Assembly: GCA_037385045.1 (NCBI GenBank)
Contig: JARRNJ010000112.1
Location: forward strand, 1 to 6,044
Length of the DNA: 6,044 nt
Reading direction: 5' to 3'
Origin: JARRNJ01 sp037385045
Lineage (GTDB): Bacteria; Pseudomonadota; Gammaproteobacteria; JASBUN01
Shown: piece after piece, positions 1 through 4,893 of the stretch
Layout: each line of letters begins with the position of its first letter
Position numbering within the stretch: the first letter of the stretch is position 1
The notes under the pieces: generated by a model
Seen by the model: the letters and a program-made list of their open reading frames with translations, nothing else
What the model was told of the DNA's origin: nothing
Databases searched by the model: none
Made by a program: the position numbers and the translations under genes

Positions 1-730
1 GTTCCACACGGGGGTTTAGGTTTAGCTCGATGCCCATGTCGAGCATTTGATTGACCAGAGCGTCGGCGATAACCGCGTCAATTTGCGCCAGCAGCTGGGC
101 GTGGGAATCCACCAGGGTCACCCGCACGCCGAACGGCGCGAAAATGGTGGCGAACTCGCAGGCGATGACGCCGCCGCCGACCACCAGCAGACTGTCCGGA
201 AGCCGCCGCAAGTTCAAAATCGAGGTCGAATCCAGCACCCGCTGCTTGTCGAACGGCACATCGGCCGGGCGCCGCGGGCGCGACCCGGTGGCCAGCACGA
301 TGATGTCCGCCGTCAATTGGTCCACTTGGCCGTTGCCGGTTTCCACCCGCAGCGTGTGCGGGTCGGCGAAGGAGGCATCGCCGGGAATGATGGACACGCC
401 GTGGTGCAGCAGCTGGCTCAGCAGGTCCGATTCCTTGTTGCTCACCAGCGCATCCTTCTTGCGGATCACCTCCGATAGAAAATCACTGCTGAGGCTCGGC
501 TGGCGCGCCAGGGACTCGCGCATGCCCTTGGCGGCAAAGCGGGACACCAGAAACGCCGCCTCGCGCAGGGCCTTGCTGGGAATGGTGCCGGTCTGCAGAC
601 TGACGCCCCCCAGGTAGGGTTTGCGCTCGATCAAGCCGACGCGCCGGCCCAGCTTCGCCGCCGCGGTAGCCGCGGCTTGTCCGCCCGGCCCCGAGCCCAC
701 CACCAACATGTCATACCGCTTCTGTGCCAC
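1..730 (-). CDS. sthA: Soluble (Si-specific) NAD(P)+ transhydrogenase, N-terminal half, truncated by window edge
   Basis: Flavoprotein that passes hydride between NADPH and NAD+ in the cytoplasm without using the proton gradient. The first 243 residues are visible; the family is about 460-475 residues, so the C-terminal half lies outside the window. Seen: an N-terminal FAD-binding GSGPGG at residues 12-17, acidic E35 at the end of the second strand, GTIPSKALRE at 48-57, ATGSRP at 147-152, and a second Rossmann motif GGGVIA at 185-190 followed by D208. The region that carries CxxxxC in lipoamide dehydrogenases reads S44-LQTG-T49, so both redox cysteines are absent; TGTIPSK is the SthA signature. 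The start is a GTG at 728-730 with GAGGA (736-740) 5 nt upstream. An in-frame GTG eight codons earlier is less well placed, and a TAG just before it closes the frame. D208 would favour NAD(H) at the second site (inference). Family assignment is strong; exact substrate preference is not shown. Confidence 0.9.
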   Translation of the reverse strand, partial: MAQKRYDMLVVGSGPGGQAAATAAAKLGRRVGLIERKPYLGGVSLQTGTIPSKALREAAFLVSRFAAKGMRESLARQPSLSSDFLSEVIRKKDALVSNKESDLLSQLLHHGVSIIPGDASFADPHTLRVETGNGQVDQLTADIIVLATGSRPRRPADVPFDKQRVLDSTSILNLRRLPDSLLVVGGGVIACEFATIFAPFGVRVTLVDSHAQLLAQIDAVIADALVNQMLDMGIELNLNPRVE

Positions 731-889
731 GGCGGTCCTCGAAAACTGATGCACCTAACCCCAAGTATCGTTCACCCATGGACAGAAGTCCGCATGCACC
801 AAACCGGGGCAACCTCCGCCCTCGCGGATTTCCCACCGCGGCTCTAGGCTAGTTGAGTGTAGGGACGACCGAAGGAGCGTATCGCCGCC
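731..889. other. Divergent intergenic region between sthA and the HAD gene
   Basis: This 159-bp spacer separates two genes read outward, so it should carry promoters for both. The ribosome-binding sites are visible: GAGGA at 736-740 for sthA (minus strand) and AAGGAG at 872-877 for the HAD gene. No -35/-10 pair on either strand was good enough to call. A 5-bp GC stem (CGCGG 823-827 with CCGCG 836-840) is present, but no T-run follows it. Confidence 0.6.
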
Positions 890-1654
890 ATGATTCGCGC
901 GCTGTTGCTCGATTTGAGTGGAGTCCTGTACGTCGGCCGCCAGTCGCTGCCGGGGGCCGGAGATGCGGTCGCGCGGCTGGAAGCGGCCGGGATGCCGGTT
1001 CGCTACGTCACCAACACCACCCGCACGCCGCGCCACACGATTCTCCGACAATTGTCCGACCTGGGGTTCGCAATCCGGCCCGGCGAGTTGCTCACGGCCC
1101 CCGATGCCGCGCGCCGCTATCTCACCGACCACGGCCTCCGTGCTTTCGCCGTCATCCACCCGGCCCTGCGCCCGGAGCTCGCGGATCTCATCCATGTCGA
1201 CGCCGACGCCGTGCTGATAGGCGACGCGGGCCATGAGTTCACCTACGAAAACCTCAATCGCGCCTTCCGCCTGCTGACCGACGGCGCACCATTGATTGCC
1301 ATGGGGCGCAACCGCTACTTTCAGGAGGCCGACGGCCTGAGCCTGGACGCCGGACCGTTCATCACCGCACTGGAGTATGCCGCCGATACCGAGGCGGTCG
1401 TCACCGGCAAGCCCGCGGCCGCCTTCTTCGCGGCAGCCGCGTCCGACCTCGGCTGCCGCCCCGATGAAATCCTGATGGTGGGCGACGACGTCGAAGCCGA
1501 CGTGCTCGGCGCCCTCGACGCCGGCCTGCACGCGGCGCTGGTGCGCACGGGCAAGTTCCGCCGCGGCGACGAACAACGCCTGCAGGGCACAACTGCACAA
1601 ACCTTCGACGACTTGGCTACCGTGGTGGAGTGGGTGCTGTCGGGGATTGAATGA
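890..1654 (+). CDS. HAD-superfamily subclass IIA hydrolase, HDHD2/LHPP-like (TIGR01458-type)
   Basis: A 254-residue cytoplasmic HAD phosphatase of the C2-capped IIA class. From memory it resembles human HDHD2 and LHPP along most of its length, for example in the NTT segment, the RAFRLLTDGAPLIA and DAGPFITALEYA stretches, and the RTGKFR ending. HAD motifs seen: motif I DLSGV at 8-12 with nucleophile D8, motif II TN at 41-42, motif III lysine in GKP at 173-175, and motif IV GDD at 198-200 with D204. Motif I has Ser10 where most HAD phosphatases have the Asp general acid; HDHD2 and LHPP share this. LHPP acts on phosphohistidine, phospholysine and pyrophosphate, but the substrate here is unknown. 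The ATG at 890 has AAGGAG 12 nt upstream, a longer gap than usual, and no better in-frame start is present. The gene is single, divergent from sthA and convergent with the operon to its right. Confidence 0.88.
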   Translation: MIRALLLDLSGVLYVGRQSLPGAGDAVARLEAAGMPVRYVTNTTRTPRHTILRQLSDLGFAIRPGELLTAPDAARRYLTDHGLRAFAVIHPALRPELADLIHVDADAVLIGDAGHEFTYENLNRAFRLLTDGAPLIAMGRNRYFQEADGLSLDAGPFITALEYAADTEAVVTGKPAAAFFAAAASDLGCRPDEILMVGDDVEADVLGALDAGLHAALVRTGKFRRGDEQRLQGTTAQTFDDLATVVEWVLSGIE

Positions 1655-1656
1655 TT

Positions 1657-1678
1657 CAGCGCAAAGACGCTGAGACGC
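1657..1678 (+). repeat. Left arm of CGCAAAGACGC-type inverted repeat
   Basis: Begins 2 nt after the HAD gene's stop codon. Its first 14 bases (CAGCGCAAAGACGC, 1657-1670) are exactly the reverse complement of 1878-1891. Over 22 bp, 20 positions match the right arm. Inside, GACGC occurs twice around TGA. Repeats with this CGCAAAGACGC core are familiar from intergenic DNA of many environmental bacteria (recalled, not searched). Its position next to the stop would allow a 3'-end role, but no T-run supports a terminator. Confidence 0.75.
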
Positions 1679-1781
1679 AAAGCACGCGAAGCGAGTTAAA
1701 CTATTGAAGTTGGGACGGGGTCCACTACATTACTGCAAGACCGCAACACGTCAACACACTCGCCACGGGCAGGAATCGAAT

Positions 1782-1810
1782 GCACAGGGACAGCAATGTC
1801 CTGATCGTGC
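1782..1810. other. Small hairpin with GCAA (GNRA) loop
   Basis: GGACA (1788-1792) and TGTCC (1797-1801) form a perfect 5-bp stem closed by the loop GCAA. A second 4-bp helix, GCAC (1782-1785) with GTGC (1807-1810), can stack outside it across an asymmetric internal loop. The GNRA loop appears as such only when the plus strand is transcribed. No U-tract follows, so it is not a standard terminator. It lies midway between the two inverted-repeat arms. It could be chance. Confidence 0.35.
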
Positions 1811-1869
1811 CCATCCCATCTTGGACAAAAGCGACGCCCCCACGAAGCAACGCGCCTCATCCCGTCTTA

Positions 1870-1891
1870 GCGCCTCTGCGTCTTTGCGCTG
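1870..1891 (-). repeat. Right arm of CGCAAAGACGC-type inverted repeat
   Basis: Read on the minus strand this matches the left arm (1657-1678) at 20 of 22 positions, including 14 in a row (1878-1891). It ends 22 bp beyond the stop codon of the fructosamine-kinase gene, so each convergent gene has one arm at its 3' end. The pair could be the ends of a small non-autonomous element of about 235 bp, but no target-site duplication is evident in the flanks. Confidence 0.75.
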
Positions 1892-1913
1892 GGTTGTCGC
1901 GCGTTCCGCAAAA

Positions 1914-2792
1914 TCAACGCAGTTCCGCCAGCAGCTGCTGGATCATGCCTTCGGCTTGCGAGCCGTAGCCGCCGCCGAACAGGTTGTAGTGATTGAGGAT
2001 GTGGTAGAGGTTGTAGAAGGTTTTGCGTACGCCGTAACCGGCATCCAGCGGCCAGGCGGCGTTGTAGGCGTCGTAGAAACCCCGGCCGAAGCCACCGAAC
2101 AGTTCGGTCATGGCGATGTCAGTTTCGCGGTCGCCGAAATAGGTGGCCGGATCGAAGATCACCGGGTTGCCCTGCTCGTCCGCCGCGGCGTTGCCGCCCC
2201 ACAGGTCGCCGTGCAGCAACGAAGCTTCGGGCTGGTGGTCCTGAAACAGCGCATCCATTTCAGCCATCAGCCGCTCGCCCCGCTCGAGGACGCGCGCGCC
2301 GATGCCGTTGCGGCCGGCCAGGTTCAGCTGAAAGCCCAAACGCTGCGCACGCCAGAACGCGACCCAATCGTCGGCCGGCGTGTTGACCTGGGGCGTGGAG
2401 CCGATGGTGTTGTCCCGGCCCCAGCCGAAACGGGTGGACGTGACCCGGTGCATGGCCGCCAGCTGTTCCCCCATGACCCGCGGATCACCGCGCCCGCCCA
2501 AAGAGATATACTCCAGCACCAGGTATGCCGAGCGCTCGGCCGTACCCACCGTGACCGGACGCGGCACGCGGATTGCCCGGGCCGCTGCCATCGCCTCCAG
2601 ACCCGCCGCCTCTGCCTCGAACATGTCCAGGCCGGAGGCGTCGTTGATCTTAACGAAATACGATCGAGCGCCGTCGGCCAGGCGGTAGGCGCGGTTGATA
2701 CAGCCGCCCCCGACACTCGCGGGAGAGGACGGCGCGAAAGGCGTGCCGGTGGCGTCGGCGATGGCACGGGCAATGTGGTTCCAGATAGTCAT
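1914..2792 (-). CDS. Fructosamine kinase family protein (FN3K/ketosamine-3-kinase)
   Basis: A 292-residue protein-kinase-like enzyme; family members phosphorylate the sugar of glycated lysines (fructosamine or ribulosamine), which makes the adduct fall off and so repairs glycated proteins. The full family length is present. Seen: P-loop-like SVGGGCINRAY at 26-36, ATP-site lysine K48 in YFVKIN, hinge-like LVLEYI at 91-96, catalytic HGDLWGGN at 194-201 with base D196, and metal-binding FDPA at 213-216 (D214), followed by FGDRETDIAMTELFGGF. C31 sits where FN3K enzymes carry the P-loop cysteine reported to act as a redox switch. The start ATG at 2790-2792 is fixed by an in-frame TAG three codons upstream; no clear Shine-Dalgarno is seen. 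It is the last gene of the minus-strand run, 26 nt after the exonuclease, so it is probably co-transcribed. Bacterial substrates are poorly known. Confidence 0.93.
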   Translation of the reverse strand: MTIWNHIARAIADATGTPFAPSSPASVGGGCINRAYRLADGARSYFVKINDASGLDMFEAEAAGLEAMAAARAIRVPRPVTVGTAERSAYLVLEYISLGGRGDPRVMGEQLAAMHRVTSTRFGWGRDNTIGSTPQVNTPADDWVAFWRAQRLGFQLNLAGRNGIGARVLERGERLMAEMDALFQDHQPEASLLHGDLWGGNAAADEQGNPVIFDPATYFGDRETDIAMTELFGGFGRGFYDAYNAAWPLDAGYGVRKTFYNLYHILNHYNLFGGGYGSQAEGMIQQLLAELR

Positions 2793-2818
2793 GCAGCACT
2801 ACTGTAGCAAAGCCGGCA

Positions 2819-3721
2819 CTAATGCGGCGCCAGGGCGGCAAACCGCTGCCGCAGGCCGGGGCCGAATCCCAGCTCGTTGAACAGGCGGCTCAACGCCCGC
2901 GGCCTGGGCCCGCGCCAACGCAACCCGGCGGTGGTCGGGTGCAGCGGCGCTCCGGTGTCGATGGTCACCAGGCGCCGGGCCAGCCACACCTGCTCGCGAT
3001 GATCGCGCAACAGGCGCTGCAGCCGGCCCGCTCCCCGCAGGCCGCTGACGGGCAACCGTTCGAGGTTGTCGTAAACTCGGGTCAGGGACCCGTAACGGTC
3101 GATCAGGGCGGCTGCCGTCTTCGCACCGATGCCCGGCACGCCGGGAATATTGTCGACGCGGTCGCCGGTGAGCGCCAGCCAGTCGGGCACTTGGCGGGGA
3201 CGCACACCCAGCTCGCGGCGCACGTCCTGCGCAGCGAGCACGCGGCCGGCGCTGAAATCCCAGTAACGGTCCGCGCCCTGCACCAGCTGCAACAGATCCT
3301 TGTCCCGCGACACGTACACCATGGAGAAGCCGCGACGGCGCATTTGGCGCGCCAGGGTGCCGATCAGGTCGTCGGCCTCGTAGCGTGTACTGGCATATTC
3401 GGCCACGCCGGCTGCGCGGACCAGCCGCCGGCACCAGCGCAACTGGCGCTCGAGTTCCGCCGGCGGCAACTCCCGATTGGCCTTGTAGCCGGGAAACAGG
3501 CCGTTGCGGAACGAGGTCGTGAGACTCTCGTCAAACAAGGCCGCCACGTGGCTGGGCCGCGCCTGCTCCAGCAGCTGGGTCAGAAAGACGGCGAAGCCGT
3601 AAACCGCGTTGACCGGATTGCCGCGGGGATCGGTGAGCCCGGCCGGCAGCGAAAACCAGGCACGGAAGATATAGATGCTGCTGTCGATCAGGTACAGTCG
3701 ACGCCGCGCGGAACCGGCCAC
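2819..3721 (-). CDS. Stand-alone 5'-3' exonuclease (PolA N-terminal / FEN-like, H3TH domain)
   Basis: A 300-residue nuclease equivalent to the 5'-nuclease domain of DNA polymerase I, here without a polymerase. The family cuts 5' flaps and RNA primers or degrades DNA from 5' ends using two metal ions. Seen: N-terminal LIDSSIYIFRA with D13, ALFDES with D64, GYKANR at 78-83, YEADDLIGTLA with E115, D117 and D118, SRDKD with D140 and D142, and TGDRVDNIPGVPGIGAKTAAAL at about 185-206 with D187 and D190 followed by the H3TH DNA-binding turn. All expected acidic metal ligands appear present. It is longer than E. coli Xni (about 250 residues), so I give no symbol. The C-terminal 80 residues are Arg-rich. 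The start is a GTG at 3719-3721, only 4 nt after the HNH gene's TGA and with no clear Shine-Dalgarno, which suggests translational coupling. Confidence 0.92.
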   Translation of the reverse strand: MAGSARRRLYLIDSSIYIFRAWFSLPAGLTDPRGNPVNAVYGFAVFLTQLLEQARPSHVAALFDESLTTSFRNGLFPGYKANRELPPAELERQLRWCRRLVRAAGVAEYASTRYEADDLIGTLARQMRRRGFSMVYVSRDKDLLQLVQGADRYWDFSAGRVLAAQDVRRELGVRPRQVPDWLALTGDRVDNIPGVPGIGAKTAAALIDRYGSLTRVYDNLERLPVSGLRGAGRLQRLLRDHREQVWLARRLVTIDTGAPLHPTTAGLRWRGPRPRALSRLFNELGFGPGLRQRFAALAPH

Positions 3722-3725
3722 GGGT

Positions 3726-4328
3726 TCAGATCAGTCGCGACACCCGCTCGTGCAGCGGGCTGGTGCGCGGAAAATGCGCCAGCAGGAACTCCATTTGATC
3801 GGCCAGCACCCGCCGGCCCTGAAGATAGATGTATTCCGCGTGGGTGGGTGTGAAGGGTACCGCCAGCAACTGCATGCCGGCCTGTTCCGGCGTGTAGCCG
3901 GCCTTGTGGTTGTTGCAGCGTTTGCAGGCGGTGACCACGTTGGTCCAACGGTCCAGCCCGCCCTGGCTCAGGGGCGTGACGTGGTCCCGCGACAGGTGGC
4001 GGGAAGGGAAGCGCTCGCCGCAATACATGCAGATGTGCGCGTCGCGGTTGAACAGGGCCGGATTGTTCAGCGGGGGAGTGTAGCGATGGCGCGCCTTGGC
4101 CAGGGCGTGATTGTTGCCCTGGGTGGCGATGATCGAATTGACGTTGACGATACTGCGCAGCCCGGTGCGGGCGTTGCAGCCGCCGCGCACCCGGTAGAGC
4201 AGCGAGCCGCATGCGTAGGCTACCTGGCCGATGTGATACAAGCGGACGGCGTCCTGGTATCCGATCCATTCGAGCGGCATGCCGGACACGTCGGTACGCA
4301 AGACCTGCTGATTCAAGCTGTACACCAC
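3726..4328 (-). CDS. HNH endonuclease family protein with CxxC zinc ribbon
   Basis: A 200-residue protein with a C-terminal HNH nuclease fold. Seen: first zinc pair CMYC at 100-103, the beta-beta-alpha metal core LSRDHVTPLSQGG at 112-124 with D115 and H116, N130, second zinc pair CKRC at 135-138, then NNHK at 139-142 with H141. The N-terminal 90 residues (with GMPLEWIGYQDAVRLYHIGQ at 16-35 and a conserved-looking VNSIIAT) form a family-specific domain I recognise from chromosomal proteobacterial HNH proteins but cannot assign a role. It leads the minus-strand operon, and its TGA lies 4 nt before the exonuclease start. Two GTG codons stand in tandem at the start; the second (4323-4325) is better spaced from the strong Shine-Dalgarno, so the protein may be 199 residues. 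Biological target is unknown. It carries no restriction or toxin partner here. Confidence 0.9.
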   Translation of the reverse strand: MVYSLNQQVLRTDVSGMPLEWIGYQDAVRLYHIGQVAYACGSLLYRVRGGCNARTGLRSIVNVNSIIATQGNNHALAKARHRYTPPLNNPALFNRDAHICMYCGERFPSRHLSRDHVTPLSQGGLDRWTNVVTACKRCNNHKAGYTPEQAGMQLLAVPFTPTHAEYIYLQGRRVLADQMEFLLAHFPRTSPLHERVSRLI

Positions 4329-4329
4329 G

Positions 4330-4338
4330 CCTCCTCCT
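4330..4338 (-). promoter_or_regulatory. Strong Shine-Dalgarno of the HNH-led operon
   Basis: On the minus strand this reads AGGAGGAGG. Measured from its first AGGAGG (4333-4338) the spacing is 4 nt to the GTG at 4326-4328 and 7 nt to the next GTG at 4323-4325. The second spacing is closer to ideal, so the downstream GTG may be the main start. The two genes after it lack comparable sites, consistent with coupled translation from this one. Confidence 0.7.
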
Positions 4339-4343
4339 GGAAA

Positions 4344-4372
4344 ATTCTACCCCCCTGGTTTTTCATAAAAAT
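4344..4372 (-). promoter_or_regulatory. Tentative promoter of the HNH-exonuclease-FN3K operon
   Basis: Minus-strand TAGAAT at 4344-4349 is 5 of 6 to the sigma-70 -10 consensus and sits just upstream of the Shine-Dalgarno. At a 17-bp spacing the -35 position (4367-4372) reads ATTTTT, a poor match. The patch is unusually AT-rich for this window and includes a small palindrome, TTTTT-CAT-AAAAA (4359-4371 on the plus strand). The untranslated leader would be very short. Only suggestive. Confidence 0.25.
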
Positions 4373-4674
4373 GACAGGAACCGTATCCGGCGCCGCTTGT
4401 CGTTGGTTTTTACCAGTTTTGGCTAGCCTATCACGCCCCCTGCGGGTCTGCCAGAGGTTCCTGCCGTAGCCGTTTCGCGCCTGAACACAGGCCCCTCGAG
4501 CCGTGCGCGAACACCATCATCGGAACCCGTGCGAACCCGGCAGCCGGAGGGCAAAAACACAAGATTTCCGCCCGCCAGCCCGGCGGCGGGATGGGCGCGA
4601 AAACGCTGCAGCACTGCCGTGGGCCGCGACCGGGGATCGAGTGAAAGCCGGCCAGTCCTACCCCGAAGGAGCCG

Positions 4675-4703
4675 TTTGCACGTAGCGTAACGGACTCGAT
4701 AAT
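4675..4703 (+). promoter_or_regulatory. Candidate sigma-70 promoter P1 upstream of pntA
   Basis: TTTGCA (4675-4680) and GATAAT (4698-4703) are 17 bp apart. The -10 matches consensus at 5 of 6 and the -35 at 4 of 6. The -10 lies inside the palindrome TCGAT-A-ATCGA (4696-4706), a possible operator. Transcription would start near 4710 and give a leader of about 185 nt before pntA. Confidence 0.4.
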
Positions 4704-4729
4704 CGACATTTTCCGGAACCTGGTATACA
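4703..4729 (+). promoter_or_regulatory. Candidate extended -10 promoter P2 upstream of pntA
   Basis: TATACA (4724-4729) is preceded by TGG, giving an extended -10 element. TCGACA (4703-4708) is 5 of 6 to the -35 consensus, but the spacer is only 15 bp. It partly overlaps P1, so the two would compete for polymerase if both are real. The leader would be about 160 nt. Confidence 0.3.
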
Positions 4730-4893
4730 CACGCAAAGCAAAATCCGCTACCATGGCGGCCTTAAAAGAAAACCATATGCGCAGTGCAGGCGCGGCGCGC
4801 GCGCTTCCGCATCCGGACGCCGGGCCACCTTGATCCTGAGCGCAGACGAATATATTTCAGCCATCGCGAAGCAGATTGAGTCGGAGAACAACC

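Larger units (their letters stand above)
1655..1913. other. Convergent intergenic region between the HAD and fructosamine-kinase genes
   Basis: This 259-bp region separates two genes that read toward each other. It holds the two inverted-repeat arms (1657-1678 and 1870-1891) and a small hairpin near 1788. The 191 bp between the arms has lower GC than the flanking genes and no convincing coding sequence. The plus-strand open frame crossing it runs on antisense to the kinase gene and resembles no protein I know. No classic intrinsic terminator with a T-run was found on either strand. Confidence 0.7.
4340..4893. other. Long divergent intergenic region between the HNH operon and pntA
   Basis: About 550 bp with no convincing gene. 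The HNH-proximal end is AT-rich and the pntA-proximal end holds two candidate promoters. The middle (4440-4670) is GC-rich with short hairpins: GCCTG-AACA-CAGGC (4479-4492) and CCCGCC/GGCGGG (4571-4576 with 4585-4590). There is a 7-bp inverted pair, ATCGAGT (4636-4642) and ACTCGAT (4694-4700). A 107-codon minus-strand frame (4431-4754) and a 26-codon plus-strand frame (4753-4833) are open but look non-coding. No tRNA, rRNA, RNase P, 6S or riboswitch signature was recognised. Confidence 0.6.

Noticed and set aside
1..730. Reading the left gene as dihydrolipoamide dehydrogenase
   Set aside because: The redox CxxxxC is missing and the TGTIPSKALRE signature is that of SthA. No 2-oxoacid dehydrogenase genes are nearby.
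755..1600. Minus-strand open frame of 281 codons
   Set aside because: Antisense to the HAD gene, which has all four HAD motifs; no domain is visible in the antisense product.
1657..1891. Complete insertion sequence with target-site duplication
   Set aside because: No transposase is encoded between the arms and the bases flanking the arms show no matching direct repeat.
1704..2807. Plus-strand open frame of 367 codons
   Set aside because: It lies almost wholly antisense to the fructosamine kinase, whose motifs are complete. The frame's protein has no recognisable domain, and long antisense frames are expected at this GC content.
2822..3853. Plus-strand open frame of 343 codons
   Set aside because: Antisense to the exonuclease; low-complexity Gln/Ala/Gly/Arg composition typical of a shadow frame.
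1914..4328. Defence island or toxin-antitoxin system built on the HNH and exonuclease genes
   Set aside because: No helicase, methyltransferase, sensor, antitoxin, integrase or other defence marker is present. The genes look like chromosomal housekeeping types with base composition like their neighbours.
3675..4469. Plus-strand open frame of 264 codons
   Set aside because: Antisense to the HNH gene, which has clear zinc and catalytic motifs; the product resembles nothing known.
4571..4590. GC-rich hairpin as an intrinsic terminator
   Set aside because: The 6-bp stem has no T-run directly after it on either strand; the nearest T-rich stretch on the minus strand starts too far away, and no upstream gene needs a terminator there.
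4431..4754. Minus-strand 107-codon frame in the region upstream of the HNH operon
   Set aside because: It has an ATG with AAGG about 6 nt upstream, but the composition (Cys, Pro, Arg, no domain) and mixed codon use look non-coding. It also overlaps the candidate pntA promoters.
4753..4833. 26-codon frame starting just after the candidate pntA promoters, as a possible leader peptide
   Set aside because: No Shine-Dalgarno precedes it, no run of regulatory codons is present, and no attenuator hairpin follows.
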